The translations under genes were made by a program, and so were the position numbers. A stretch of 64,000 nucleotides of DNA from Paraescarpia echinospica (lineage: Eukaryota > Annelida > Polychaeta > Sabellida > Siboglinidae), in contig CM034533.1 of assembly GCA_020002185.1 (NCBI GenBank), positions 49,433,771 through 49,497,770 of the forward strand. Direction: 5' to 3'. Positions 44,502 through 56,335 of the stretch are shown piece after piece. Every line of letters starts with the position of its first letter. Positions within the stretch are counted from its first letter, which is position 1. The notes under the pieces were generated by a model. The model was not told the origin of the DNA. It saw only the letters and a program-made list of their open reading frames with translations, and ran no database searches.

Positions 44502-45707
44502 ATGGCGCCTTGCAAGCGGCAAGTCAAGGCAAAGCGACACTTGGTGTGCGATCACTGCCACAGCTGGGTAGATTTTGCATTGTCCGGCTGTGGGAAGTCA
44601 TGGGCAGAAACCATGGAGGAAGGATTCACCTTTCAGTGCATTGGGTGTTGGAAGGTGGAGTGTCTGCAGAAGGAGATAGTTAGGTTGACAGATATTGTGA
44701 AGGGAATGGAGATGGGAATTAGCAAGGAGGCAGGTCGAATGGAGAGAGACGACAGGGAGAGAGGTGAGAATACTGCAAGACTGAAGGAGAATAGCAGTGG
44801 CAAGAAAACTGAGGAAAGGAGATTGATAGAAGGGAAGGTGATTGGAGGGGAAAAAATTGGAAAATCGACAACAGAAAACGTGACAAGCATGAATGTGACA
44901 GGGAAGAAAGTGACCGTAGAGAAGGAGGGAGGGAAGATGGGAAGAGAGAGGAGAGAGGAAATCGAGATGGGACGAACGAAGAAGGGACGAAAGGAAGTGA
45001 GAGAAAATGTGATAGAAGAGAAGTCGATAAAAGGGAAGGTGACAAGAGAAAAAGCGACAGGAAAGAATGGATCGGAAGAGAAGGTGACAGGAGAGAAGAC
45101 GACAGGGGGGAATGACAACAAGCAGACAGATGCAAACCGAAGAAGGAGCTATTCTAAGGCAGTGATTGAGGGGGCAATGAGGAAAGAGAGGGTGTTTATG
45201 GGCGACTCCATTATGAGAAAGACGGACAAGGCACTGAGCGAGGTGAAGGACATCGTTGTTTGTTTACCGGGGGCTAGGATTGAACATATTACTGACAGGG
45301 TAGAGAAGGTATTGGGACATGGCAAGGGGGGGTCTATACTGGTATATGTAGGAACAAATAATGCAGACAGGGAGGGAACAACTGCGATAGTACAGAAGTA
45401 TAGACAGTTAGTGAGGAAGCTAAAGAAGACGAAAGTTGAACAGGTTATTCTGTCAGGAATGTTGCCAGTAATGGGAGGAAGGGGGGCAACGTATAGAAAC
45501 TGTAAGAGGATGGCGATCAACGCACTAGTTGAGCAGATGTGTGACGAAGAAGGGGTGGGATTCACAGATTTATGGGGATACTTTGTTGGGAGGGAAGATA
45601 TGTACATGAGAGATGGCCTCCATCTTAGTGGAAAGGGTGCAGCAGTTTTCTCTGAGAACCTGCTGCGATCTGTTGACAGTGGGACAGGTTGTATCTATTT
45701 AAACTAG
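44502..45707 (+). CDS. CR1-like element B: intact ORF1 with zinc finger and SGNH esterase
   Basis: A 401-residue uninterrupted frame. Residues 1-55 hold a PHD-like Cys pattern (VCDHCHSWVDFALSGC, FQCIGCWKVEC). Residues ~60-225 are a very charged Lys/Glu/Arg/Thr/Gly-rich region with imperfect repeats. Residues ~230-400 form an SGNH/GDSL-type esterase: VFMGDSIMRK (nucleophile Ser), VYVGTNNAD (Asn block) and DGLHLSGKGA (Asp-His block). Esterase-bearing ORF1 proteins with a zinc finger are typical of CR1-clade LINEs, where they bind RNA and may act on membranes or lipids. It overlaps the start of ORF2 by 19 bp. The frame contrasts with the broken copy A. It is a transposon protein, not a host gene. 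Confidence 0.93.
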   Translation: MAPCKRQVKAKRHLVCDHCHSWVDFALSGCGKSWAETMEEGFTFQCIGCWKVECLQKEIVRLTDIVKGMEMGISKEAGRMERDDRERGENTARLKENSSGKKTEERRLIEGKVIGGEKIGKSTTENVTSMNVTGKKVTVEKEGGKMGRERREEIEMGRTKKGRKEVRENVIEEKSIKGKVTREKATGKNGSEEKVTGEKTTGGNDNKQTDANRRRSYSKAVIEGAMRKERVFMGDSIMRKTDKALSEVKDIVVCLPGARIEHITDRVEKVLGHGKGGSILVYVGTNNADREGTTAIVQKYRQLVRKLKKTKVEQVILSGMLPVMGGRGATYRNCKRMAINALVEQMCDEEGVGFTDLWGYFVGREDMYMRDGLHLSGKGAAVFSENLLRSVDSGTGCIYLN

Positions 45708-48435
45708 ATTCGCAGGGGGTACTCACAGAAAAGCCTGAAAATGGAGGCATAGATAAAGACAGCACAAATAAATCAGCAAATAACAGTCTGGAAAACTCTT
45801 CTGAAGCTGGATATAAATGTGTTTGTTTAAATGCAAGGAGTATAGTAAATAAAAGAAATGAACTAAATATTATGGTAGAAGATATTGACCCTCATATAAT
45901 AGGTATAACCGAATCCTGGACCACCACCGATATATCAGATGCTGAATTGGGACTGACAGGATATGTAATGTTTAGAAAAGATAGAATAGGAAGAAAGGGA
46001 GGTGGAGTTATTTTATATATTAAAGAATCTATTCAGGCTTATGAAATAAAATTAGAAAGAGAAGCAGATTGCGAAGAAGCTGTTTGGTGTAACATAGTTA
46101 CAGGAAACTCAACGTTAACAGTTGGGTTAGTTTATCGAAGTCCAAACATAAGCATAGAAGAGAATGAAAAAATACAAAACGCTATAAGGGAAGTAAGCAA
46201 ACGGGACTGTATTATTATGGGGGATTTTAACCACGGGCATATACAATGGAAATCTCTACAGAGTATGGGGAGTGAGGACCACAAGTTTTTAGTTTTAGTT
46301 CAAGATACATTCCTTTCTCAACATGTGCTAGAACCAACCAGGGGTGAGAATGTGTTAGACATAGTTTTGTCCTCACAGAATGAATTAGTTGACAATGTCA
46401 AGATAGGTGAGCCACTGGGGAGTAGCGATCACAACCAGATACATTTTACCATCAAAGTAAAATCAGAAAGGAATAGTAAAAAGCAGTATAGGAGACATTT
46501 CCACAAAGGAAGGTATAAGGACATGAGGAAATATTTAGCAAAGATAGACTGGAATAACACACTGAAAAATAAGACGGCAACAGAATGCTGGAATATATTA
46601 AAGAGTGAAATTAAGTGCATAGTCGATAAATTTGTACCCTTCAAAAAACAAGGAAAACGGTCCAAAACGAAACACTTATCGAAAGAAGCCATTAGAAAAA
46701 TTAAGTATAAACAAATGATGTGGAAGTCATATAGATGTACTGGAAATGATGAAGACTACAACAGTTATAAAGAAGCACTTAACCAAGCTACAGCTGAAAT
46801 TAGAAAGTCAAAGAGAAGCTATGAACAACAATTAGCTAGTAATATAAAACATGACAGCAAGAGTTTTTATGCGTATGTTCGAAGCAAACAGAAAGTTCGA
46901 GATAAGGTCGGTCCTCTAGAAGATAGTGCTGGAAATATAATATCAGAGGGATTCTTAATGGCAGAAGACCTGAATGAGTACTTTAGTTCAGTGTTTACCA
47001 GAGAAGATATTAGTTCACTGCCAGTACCAGAGGCTAAGTTCAAGGGGCAGATTCAGACTATTTAGGACAATTAATTGTAACCCCGGAAATGGTAGCTAAG
47101 AAAATAAGGGCTATGAAGGATAATAAATCACCTGGAGTGGATGGTATTCCACCCAAACTAATATTGGAAATTGTAGAACAAATTAGCATACCGCTTGCAA
47201 CAGTTTTCATCTTGTCATTAGAAGAAGGAGTGGTTCCTTTAGAATGGAAAGAAGCAAACATTATACCGTTATTCAAAAAAGGTTCGAGAAACAAGTCAGA
47301 GAACTATAGACCAGTGAGTTTAACATCAGTGACTTGTAAATTATTAGAAAGACTAATTAAAGATCACATGGTGGATTTTCTTGTTAAACAAAACTTGATT
47401 AACCCATCTCAACATGTTTTTTTTAAAGCGAGGTCATGCTTAACAAATATGTTATGTTTTTTGGAAGACATCACTAAGTGGGTAGATGAGGGATCACCAG
47501 TAGATATCGTATACTTAGATTTTCAAAAAGCTTTCGACAAAGTACCACATCAAAGATTACTGCTTAAACTAAAGGCCAATGGCATAGGAAATGGTATAAT
47601 AAACTGGATAGAACAATGGCTGATTGACAGAAGACAACGCGTAGTAGTTGATGGGGAGGCTTCAAACTGGAAATCGGTATTGAGTGGGGTACCACAGGGA
47701 TCAGTATTAGGACCTATATTATTCTTAATATATATCAACGATTTGGATGATGAAATAACAAGCAAGGTGTTGAAATTTGCGGATGATACAAAAGTGTTTA
47801 GAAGGATTAAAAGTGATGGAGATAGACAGCATTTACAAGATGACCTTGACAGGTTGATCAAATGGTCTGAAAAGTGGCAAATGCTGTTCAATTTTGGGAA
47901 ATGTAAATGCCTCCACACAGGACATGGGAACGAAGAGGTAGAATATACAATGGGGGGTACTGTACTAAGTACTACTGTAAAAGAAAAGGACTTAGGGTTA
48001 ACCATTAGTGCTGATATGAAGGTTTCAGAGCAGTGCGGAATTGCAGCTTCAAAGGGAAATCAAATCCTTGGATTAATTAGGCGAACCATAACGTATAAGG
48101 AAAAAGAGCTAATAATACCGCTGTACAAAACAATAGTTAGGCCTCATTTAGAATATTGTATTCAAGCGTGGAGGCCACATCGCAGGAAGGACATAGATAT
48201 GCTAGAAAGAGTGCAGAGGAGAGCAACTAAAATGATACCAAAACTGAGGGATCTTAGTTACGAAATACGCCTTAAAACTGCGGTTTAACAACACTAGAGA
48301 CCAGAAGATTGAGAGGAGATCAGATAGAAGTGTTTAAAATATTGAAGGATTATGAAAATATTGATAGAAATATTTTTTTCTCAGTTAAGAAAGATAGAAG
48401 GACTAGAGGACATGAACTTACATTGGCAAAGGAGC
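45689..48435 (+). pseudogene. CR1-like element B: ORF2 endonuclease and reverse transcriptase, two frameshifts
   Basis: The endonuclease blocks are CVCLNARSIVNKRN, IIGITESWTTTDIS, GLVYRSPNISIEENEKI, CIIMGDFNHGHIQWK and LGSSDHNQIHF. The reverse transcriptase has NKSPGVDGIPPKLI, NYRPVSLTSVTCKLLERL, VYLDFQKAFDKVPHQRL, GVPQGSVLGPILFLIYINDL, catalytic FADDTKVF and VRPHLEYCIQAW, then RRATKMIPKLRDLSYEIRL. The frame breaks near 47043 (GGGGCAG; stop at 47063) and near 48280 (stop, then LTTLETRRLRGDQIEVFKIL in another frame). Similarity ends at about 48430 (ELTLAKEQ), so the last ~50 residues and the 3' UTR seen in copy C are missing. It encodes all enzymatic motifs but needs two frame corrections, so it is not autonomous as assembled. 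Confidence 0.93.
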
Positions 48436-48920
48436 AAACAAACAAAACGCCAACGAATTACCAGCAATAGCTCGCAAAGAACTAGCCCCGGCACCATACC
48501 CATCTTCCATTGCCAACAGTCCCAAGCTCGCAAAGCCAGGTGCCACAGATCCCGATAACAACCTGTCGACAGCCATGAATTCCAACAAAGGGTGAATAGT
48601 TGACACGCTGGGTCAAAGTAGGATTCACGTCAGAGTTTCATGAATGATTGTGTAAGAAGAATGTCAATGCCCCACGGATCCACCGTGGACAACCAAGAGA
48701 GATAGTGATCTGTAACCGCTCCAGTGGCGGGGCTCGCGTGTCGCGATCCTCGTAGCGATAAAGTCGGCCAGACAAACTCTCGCGTAGCAATAGTTCTAGC
48801 TCTGTCAGTGATAAAGTGTAGCCGTCACAAGGACTAGATACCGAGCTACATAGGAACTTAAACCTTTTTGAAATATGAAAAGATATAATCGGCACGCTGC
48901 ACTACGTAATTAACACAGCT
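48436..48920. other. Sequence after CR1-like element B
   Basis: No recognised gene. A 52-codon frame without start (NKQNANELPAIARKELAPAP then YPSSIANSPKLAKPGATDPD, stop at 48596) has plausible protein composition but no family I know; the opposite strand is open as well. Confidence 0.5.
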
Positions 48921-49190
<270 letters not shown>

Positions 49191-49259
49191 CTACGACATC
49201 ATTTTGACTTTTAATATTTTCAGTTATGTGGATATTATATGACTGATGCCATTACATTA

Positions 49260-51000
49260 CTGAAGGTATCGCACAATAGAATTGGCACAAAAAGTATGCG
49301 CCATATACTGTAAGTGTCGCAGTCAGCAAAGCGTGCTGAAAGAACTGATCGCAAGCTCATGCAAGCTGAATTTTTTAAGCAGCGAACAAAAACACAGGCA
49401 ACACTACGGCTGCCGCCAACGCCATCGCCACCGCCACCAGCACCACCAACACCACCACAACAACAACCGTTTACTATGTCAGGCGGAATATCTATGATGC
49501 CTTCATCCAGACAACAAACCATGACGAAAAGGTGACATTATATAATTATCAGAACGATCATATAATAAAAAATGATTATGACATAAGCATTCAAACGCAC
49601 ACAGGTCACACACGTAAACACGTACAAAGACGCTTGCTCGCGGAAGCCATAGAGAGGCCCCTACATGAATACATGCATACACACTCACACATGCATGCGT
49701 CCGCCCACACACACGCACGCACGCACGCACAGTCATCCACGCACAATTGGTATTGGAACTGGTGGACTCGGGAGCTCAGTCCTCCAATAATTTAAACGGG
49801 GGGACAGGAGGTAGGATTATTTCCCCTTAATATTTAAGGAAGGTTGGTGAAATATGGGGTGCAATTTAAGGTTTTTGGTCAGCCTTGGGGGGGGGCAAAC
49901 TGATATTTGTGTAGAACCTGGAGGTAGGATTTTTATATGTCAATGGCAATCCGAGTCTACCCATCAAGAATGACATACGTATCTTGCCATTCAGAGTGCC
50001 GAAGACTTCTTTCTCGAACATTTCACGGTGTCACCTGTGACCTATAAATGCAGACTGTGGAGAAATCGTCATGCATTTCTTATTGACTTCCACACTCTTC
50101 GAAGCCCAGTGCTGATGTTAAATAAACCTACAAAAAAAATCCCCCAAATCACACGGTTGACGATACTTTGGTGATATAATGCCAAATGGAAGGTGAAAAC
50201 ATGTTTTATAAAGATGCTGGTACTGTTGAAACAATGAGGTATTTATGTCTATTACGACGTCCACATGGGACGTTCTAAAACGTATCTGTCGTTTTCACAA
50301 ATATTGACCAATGATATTGACATTATACGTCTGTCTTGCATGCACACCAAGCAAGATATGTGGCAAGCAATTATCGCAGGGCACAATACTACGTGTAAGA
50401 CCGACTTACTTGTACATAGTGTACCGTCCGATGTAGTACAGGAGGCTACGGAGCATGAATAGTGGGTGACTGCTTAACACAGACCGTGCATAGCTGGTAG
50501 CGTGTTGTCCGGTCGATGTCAATTCTTGCAGTCCAGTTTACTGGCTTCACAGAGGTATATGTTGGGGTGTGGCTGCGCACCCACACCCGGACCACAGTGT
50601 GACACACAACGTTACAATAAACCGGTCCGCACCTTGCGACACTCTCCCATTCTCATGTAGTCAGTGCTGACTAATAATTACATTTAAAACAAAATTACTA
50701 AAAGTTGCATGACCCACGAAATGTTCATAATGTCACTGATTATAAAAGAACAAAATTATTAAAAGCTACACGACACGCAATGTTCACATATCCGCGCAGT
50801 GGCACGAGTATACTGTCAGTGATTGAAAATGTCGTAACAGTGATCGCATGCATTGTTCGTGTGTGGCGCTGCGGTTAACAACCGCTATCTGACACAAGCT
50901 GTTCCTTTGTCAGTTTGAGTTCAATGTAGTTGTCACCATTATGGTACCGTGTGCTATTATATATATATAAGTGTCTTACGACGGCAAGCAATCAAGTCAT
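49260..51000. other. Largely unannotated stretch
   Basis: A frame at 49314-49535 (+) encodes QSAKRAERTDRKLMQAEFFK, QRTKTQATLRLPPTPSP and a Pro/Gln-rich tail after an AG (TGTCGCAG); it could be an exon but has no known family. 49700-49735 has short CACACACGCACGCA simple sequence. I see no repeats or genes from 49800 to 51000. Confidence 0.4.
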
Positions 51001-51007
51001 GCACGGG

Positions 51008-51200
51008 GGGGGGGTACTACCCTTACATGTGGGTAGGGGTGTGCAGCCGAAGGTCACATAGCCCTACCCTTGATAAGGGCATCCAATATCACAAAGTATA
51101 CCCTTGTTCTAGGAAGAACATTTAAAAAACAGACCCTTGATCTAGGGAGCCTCGGTAAAAAACGACCCTTTAAGTCGGTACATCCACATTACTGCTAGTG
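51008..51200 (-). repeat. Dispersed repeat, copy 2
   Basis: Inverted relative of 43690-43870, recognised by ACAGACCCTTGATCTAGGGA, GCCTCGGTAAAAAACGACCC and GTACATCCACATTACTGC. It begins with a run of nine G followed by TACTACCCTTACATG. Confidence 0.6.
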
Positions 51201-51222
51201 TAAGCAGTGACCGGGCCGTGAA

Positions 51223-51258
51223 TTTAACAAGATTTAACAAGATTGCCACCCAGAGAAT
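51223..51258 (-). mobile_element. 3' terminus of a CR1-like element
   Basis: TTTAACAAGATTTAACAAGA then TTGCCACCCAGAGAATT is the complement of the 3' end of the CR1-like family (compare 55499-55530, where it follows ORF2 of copy C). Only ~35 bp remain. The sequence switches directly into the 34-bp minisatellite. Confidence 0.7.
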
Positions 51259-52860
51259 TTTGGAGAGTCTCAAGGGGGTGAAAATCGGGGTTTTTGGAGC
51301 GTCTGAAGGGGTGCAAATCGTGGTTTTTGGAGAGTCTCTCAAGGGAGTGCAAATCGAGATTTTTGGAGAGTCTCAAGGGGGTGCAAATCGAGGTTTTTGG
51401 AGAGTCTCTCAAGGAAGTGCAAATCGAGGTTTTGGAGAGCCTAAAGGGAGTGCAAATCGAGGTTTTTGGAGAGTCTCAATGGGTGCAAATCGAGGTTTTT
51501 GGAGAGTCTCAAGGAGTGCAAATCGAGGTTTTTGGAGAGCTTGAAGGGGGTTCAAATCTAGATTTTTGGAGAGTCTCATGGGGGTGCAAATCGACGTTTT
51601 TGGAGAGCTTAAAGGGGGTTCAAATCTAGGTTTTTGGAGAGCCTCGAGGGGTGCAAATCGAGGTTTTTGGAGAGTCTCAAGGGGGTGAAAATCGAATTTT
51701 TTGGAGAGTCTCAAGGGGATGCAAATCGAGGTTTTTGGAGAGTCTTAAGGGGATGCAAATCGAGGTTTTTGGAGCGTCTCAAGGGGGTGAAAATCGAGGT
51801 TTTGGAGAGCCTAAAGGGAGTGCAAATCGAGGTTTTCGGAGAGTCTCAATGGGTGCAAATCGAGGTTTTTGGAGAGTCTCAAGGAGTGCAAATCGAGGTT
51901 TTTGGAGAGCTTGAAGGGTGTTCAAATCTAGGTTTTTGGAGAGTCTCATGGGGGTGCAAATCGAGGTTTTTGGAGAGCTTAAAGGGGGTTCAAATCTAGG
52001 TTTTTGGAGAGCCTCGAGGGGGTGCTAATCGAGGTTTTTGGAGAGTCTCAAGGGGGTGAAAATCGAGTTTTTTGGAGAGTCTCAAGGGGATGCAAATCGA
52101 GGTTTTTTGTGAGTCTTAAGGGGATGCAAATCGAGGTTTTTGGAGCGTCTCAAGGGGGTGAAAATCGAGGTTTCTTGAGAGCCTGAAGGGAATGCAAATC
52201 TATGTTTTTGGAGAGTCCCAAGCGGATGCAAATCGAGGTTTTTGGAGAGTCTCAAAGGGGTGCAAATCGAGGTTTTTGGAGAGCCTCAAGGGGTGAAAAT
52301 CGAGGTTTTTGAGAGACTCAAGGGGGTGCAGATCGAGGTATCTAGAGAGCCCCAAGAGGGTACAAATCGAGGTTTGTGGAGAGCCTCAAGGGGGTGCTGA
52401 TCGATGTTTCTTGAGAGCCTCAAAGGGGTGCAAATCGAAGTTTGTGGAGAACCTCAAAGGGGTGCAAATCGAGGTTTGTGGAGAGCCTCAAGGGGGTGCT
52501 GATCGATGTTTCTTGAGAGCCTCAAAGGGGTGCAAATCGAAGTTTGTGGAGAACCTCAAAGGGGTGCAAATCGAGGTTTGTGGAGAGCCTCAAGGGGGTG
52601 CTGATCGATGTTTCTTGAGAGCCTCAAAGGGGTGCAAATCGAAGTTTGTGGAGAACCTCAAAGGGGTGCAAATCGAGGTTTCTTGAGAGCCTCAAGGGAG
52701 TGCAAATCGAGGTTTCTTGAGAGCCTCAAAGGATGCAAATAGAGGTTTCTTGAGAGCTTCAAGGGGATGAAAATCTAGGTTTTTGGAGAGCCTTAAGGGG
52801 TGTAAATCGTCGTTTTTGGAGAGCCTCAAGGGGGTGCAAATCGAGGTTTGGAAAGCCGGA
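51258..52860 (+). repeat. 34-bp minisatellite
   Basis: About 47 tandem units of GTTTTTGGAGAGTCTCAAGG GGGTGCAAATCGAG type (split here at the natural break). Higher-order structure is visible: three copies of a ~102-bp triplet at about 52370-52670 (TGCTGATCGATGTTTCTTGA variants), and a ~390-bp block near 51420-51640 that recurs near 51790-52010. Neither strand has a GTRAGT donor in the unit, unlike the other arrays. Confidence 0.95.
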
Positions 52861-53147
52861 ATATGGGTTTTTGGCGAATGTCGGAGGGGTAAAAATCTCC
52901 CCCTCCCAATATTCACCATGTTCCGACGCCAGTCCACACACATTCTAAAAATGCACCAAATTACAAATGTTTATCGCCATCAAGCTTATTATAAATCTTC
53001 AGAATAGGTCCAGTGTGAGCTTATCGCTAAGCAACTGGATTAACACCTTCCATGTATTTCGGTTTGTCAAGCATAGTATCTATGACTTTTATTGGATTAG
53101 TGTTACGAATAGTTGCATATTATACATTTTCGTCTCGTAATGTTACC
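52861..53147. other. No feature seen before the gap
   Basis: About 290 bp of unique sequence between the minisatellite and the assembly gap, with no coding evidence. Confidence 0.6.
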
Positions 53148-54147
53148 NNNNNNNNNNNNNNNNNNNNNNNNNNNNNNNNNNNNNNNNNNNNNNNNNNNNN
53201 NNNNNNNNNNNNNNNNNNNNNNNNNNNNNNNNNNNNNNNNNNNNNNNNNNNNNNNNNNNNNNNNNNNNNNNNNNNNNNNNNNNNNNNNNNNNNNNNNNNN
53301 NNNNNNNNNNNNNNNNNNNNNNNNNNNNNNNNNNNNNNNNNNNNNNNNNNNNNNNNNNNNNNNNNNNNNNNNNNNNNNNNNNNNNNNNNNNNNNNNNNNN
53401 NNNNNNNNNNNNNNNNNNNNNNNNNNNNNNNNNNNNNNNNNNNNNNNNNNNNNNNNNNNNNNNNNNNNNNNNNNNNNNNNNNNNNNNNNNNNNNNNNNNN
53501 NNNNNNNNNNNNNNNNNNNNNNNNNNNNNNNNNNNNNNNNNNNNNNNNNNNNNNNNNNNNNNNNNNNNNNNNNNNNNNNNNNNNNNNNNNNNNNNNNNNN
53601 NNNNNNNNNNNNNNNNNNNNNNNNNNNNNNNNNNNNNNNNNNNNNNNNNNNNNNNNNNNNNNNNNNNNNNNNNNNNNNNNNNNNNNNNNNNNNNNNNNNN
53701 NNNNNNNNNNNNNNNNNNNNNNNNNNNNNNNNNNNNNNNNNNNNNNNNNNNNNNNNNNNNNNNNNNNNNNNNNNNNNNNNNNNNNNNNNNNNNNNNNNNN
53801 NNNNNNNNNNNNNNNNNNNNNNNNNNNNNNNNNNNNNNNNNNNNNNNNNNNNNNNNNNNNNNNNNNNNNNNNNNNNNNNNNNNNNNNNNNNNNNNNNNNN
53901 NNNNNNNNNNNNNNNNNNNNNNNNNNNNNNNNNNNNNNNNNNNNNNNNNNNNNNNNNNNNNNNNNNNNNNNNNNNNNNNNNNNNNNNNNNNNNNNNNNNN
54001 NNNNNNNNNNNNNNNNNNNNNNNNNNNNNNNNNNNNNNNNNNNNNNNNNNNNNNNNNNNNNNNNNNNNNNNNNNNNNNNNNNNNNNNNNNNNNNNNNNNN
54101 NNNNNNNNNNNNNNNNNNNNNNNNNNNNNNNNNNNNNNNNNNNNNNN
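53148..54147. other. Assembly gap (1,000 N)
   Basis: Exactly 1,000 N. Sequence to its right is the start of a segment duplicated at 56665, so missing exons of the laminin-G/EGF gene may lie here. Confidence 0.99.
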
Positions 54148-54520
54148 AACATTACATTGTTATGATGGGTTTGTTGTAAACAATATATAGCTATGAGGAT
54201 GGTGATAAAAACATTACATTGCCACAAATGATGTGCTGTCAACATTAAATTGTCACGAGGAACTGCTGTAAACATTTCCTTGCTATAAGAGTTGTCTTGC
54301 TGTAGGTGATTCTGAAGGGTCACACACTTAACGTGGTGGATGACACGATTGCCAGCAGTAACATTGTCGACTGTGGTGACGTGACGCCCTGTGTCAAGCG
54401 ACCCTGCACTATTGATGGACAGTGTATTGAAATGTGCAGCACAGAATACAAGTGTAACTGTCCTGCGCAATTCACAGCTATGTATGTAGTTTGCAGGTCT
54501 GCAATTATCCTAGGCAGATG
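54148..54520 (+). repeat. Duplicated intron-exon segment, copy 1
   Basis: From AACATTACATTGTTATGATG through the EGF-type exon and into the next intron, nearly identical to 56665-57040. Both contain the runs TAAACATTACATTG that repeat with variation upstream of copy 2 (56500-56690). The duplication edge on the left is hidden by the gap. Confidence 0.92.
54306..54477 (+). pseudogene. LamG/EGF exon, duplicate copy with a lost donor
   Basis: Same 172-bp exon as 56832-57003: VILKGHTLNVVDDTIASSNI, VDCGDVTPCVKRPCTIDGQC, then IEMCSTEYKCNCPAQFT. The acceptor (CTTGCTGTAG) is kept, but the donor position reads CACAG|CTATGT where copy 2 has CACAG|GTATGT. It also gains an extra Cys and differs at several residues. 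It is probably a non-functional or differently spliced duplicate. Read-through would add about 25 residues and stop at 54558. Confidence 0.8.
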
Positions 54521-55321
54521 CCTTGTGTGGATGTTGCTAACTCGGTCATATTTAACTTAGACAAATATAATATATACATCCTCGCGTGCCAGGGGTCGCT
54601 GTTGCTGATTACGTCAGTGCCAGCCAGCAGTACCCCGTGGCTGATCACTTTGTGAAACTCTGAATTTAAACTCAGCCTCTGAAATCGCTCACTATATCAG
54701 TGGTTGGTGACATAATAAAACTAATTTCAACCAACAGTGGTTCATGTTATATGCAATGTTTAGGAAGTAGAAGCAATTATTCAAATACACAATATTGTCA
54801 TTCCCAGAAGTCGTTTATCCGTCATCAAATTGGGGCGGGTATTTGTGCTGTTCTCACGGGTGATGCAGTCGCGACTGGCGAAGTCAATTACTAGTTTGAC
54901 TCAACTTACTTCCACACTTCTATTAAGAGATCTGCCAGTGCTAGTTTTGCATGGCAAACAGCCCTGGCTTGCGAGGATGAATGTTGGCTTGCGAGTATGA
55001 ATATATCTATATATATATATAACTCAAATCCAATTTCTATAATTCCGATACAGTTTTAGATAACTTGAATGCTGCTTTAGTTCTAGATCATGCAGACCCA
55101 GTTTTAGATAATTTATACTGTCTTAGACATTGTTTAGTACATTAAGTATGCACGGTAATGATATAGACACATGAATATTTGTGATAATAGTGATATATAA
55201 TATCTCTAGTTGGTTACCACTGACCATTGTAACAGGAATATTGAGCAACTAAAGTCAAGTCAACAAATAGAGGGAGAATGGAAACAGTAAGTTATAAGGT
55301 CTTTTGATTATTCCTCTGCAG
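54521..55321 (+). other. Intronic or intergenic sequence
   Basis: No coding sequence or transposon recognised. A short TATA-rich stretch lies near 55005-55020. Confidence 0.6.
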
Positions 55322-55449
55322 GTTCGTCCCACGTCAGAACTATTGGGCTCAATCTGAAGAGACCCTTGGAACTTGGGAGTGTTGACCCTAATGTGCGGGT
55401 TGCCCCTGGGGTGAGGATGGATACCAGCTTCCATGGTTGTATTGGAGAG
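55322..55449 (+). CDS. LamG-domain exon of an extracellular matrix-type protein
   Basis: A 128-bp exon encoding SSHVRTIGLNLKRPLELGSV, DPNVRVAPGVRMDTSFHGC and IGE. LxLGxVDPNVxVAPGV...FxGCIGE is the C-terminal strand pattern of a laminin G domain. The acceptor is TTCCTCTGCAG at 55321 and the donor GGAGAG|GTAGGT at 55449/55450. It starts in phase 2 (two bases of a split codon) and ends in phase 0, joining exactly with the exon at 56832 (GCIGE-VILKGHTLNVVDD). The family may be agrin, perlecan or pikachurin-like; I cannot choose. Such proteins are secreted and bind dystroglycan, heparin or other matrix partners through LamG domains. Confidence 0.85.
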
Positions 55450-55498
55450 GTAGGTGGCAAGACTACAAAGAGGGTGAATGACAGAGCTATGTTTAAAA

Positions 55499-56335
55499 AG
55501 ATTTAAGAAGATTGCCACCCAGAGAATTAACTCTAGGTAGCAGGTGGACAAGGAAGCCTTTGGCTTATCGAGAGTCCAACCCTTTTATCTTTGTGAATCC
55601 AGCCCTTCTGAGGTGTGTATCGATTTTATTTTTAAACATTCACGCTACTAGCACCCACACAATCAGCAGAAAATCTGTTTCAATCATTTATAGTCCTTTA
55701 TGAAAATGAGAACTTTCTTACATCTAATCTACACTGCTCCTTTGCTAATGTAACTTCATGTCTTCTAGTCCTTCTATCTTTCTTAATTGAGAAAAAAATA
55801 TTTCAATCAATATTTTCATAACCATTTATTATTTTAAACACTTCTATCTGATCTCCTGTCAATCTCCCGGTCTCTAGTGTTGTCAAAGCACATTCTTTTA
55901 GGCGAATTTCATAACCAAGATTCCTCAGTTTTGGTATCATTTTAGTCGCTCTCCTCTACTCTTTCTAGCATATCTATGTCTTTCTTGTGGTACGGCCTCC
56001 ACGCTTGTATACAATATTCTAAATGAGGCCACACTATTGTTTTGTACAGCAGTATTATTAGTTCTTTTTCCTTATATGCTATATTTCGCCTAATTAATCC
56101 AAGGATTTGATTTCCCTTTGAACCTGCAATTCCGCACTGCTCTGAAACCTTCATATCAGCACTAATGGTTAACCCTAAGTCATTTTTTTACAGTAGTATT
56201 TAGTACAGTACCCCCATTGTATATTCTACCTCTTCGTTCCCATGTCCTGTGTGGAGGCATTTACATTTCCCAAAATTAAACAGCATTTGTCACTTTTCAG
56301 ACCATTTGATCAACCTGTCAAGATCATCTTGTTCT
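55499..56335 (-). pseudogene. CR1-like element C: 5'-truncated ORF2 3' end and 3' UTR
   Basis: Minus-strand copy of the same family as elements A and B. It encodes MLFNFGKCKCLHTGHGNEEV, LGLTISADMKVSEQCGIAG, GNQILGLIRRNIAYKEKEL and LEYCIQAWRPYHKKDIDMLE, with stops and frameshifts, then LAKEQCRLDVRKFSFS and the true C-terminus missing from B. The 3' end at about 55499 reads (minus strand) ATTCTCTGGGTGGCAATCTT then CTTAAATC. It is inserted in the intron between the LamG and EGF exons, antisense to the gene. Confidence 0.9.

Noticed and set aside
48418..48606. 62-codon minus-strand and 52-codon plus-strand frames after CR1-like element B
   Set aside because: Both strands are open over the same bases and neither matches a family I know, so I did not call a gene.
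51218..52943. Open frames in the 34-bp minisatellite (VQIEVFGESQG repeats)
   Set aside because: Three 34-bp units make 34 codons, so open frames arise by periodicity; no parent exon or donor motif was found.
53052..54470. Open frames spanning the second gap
   Set aside because: Mostly N; the flanks show no coding signal in those frames.
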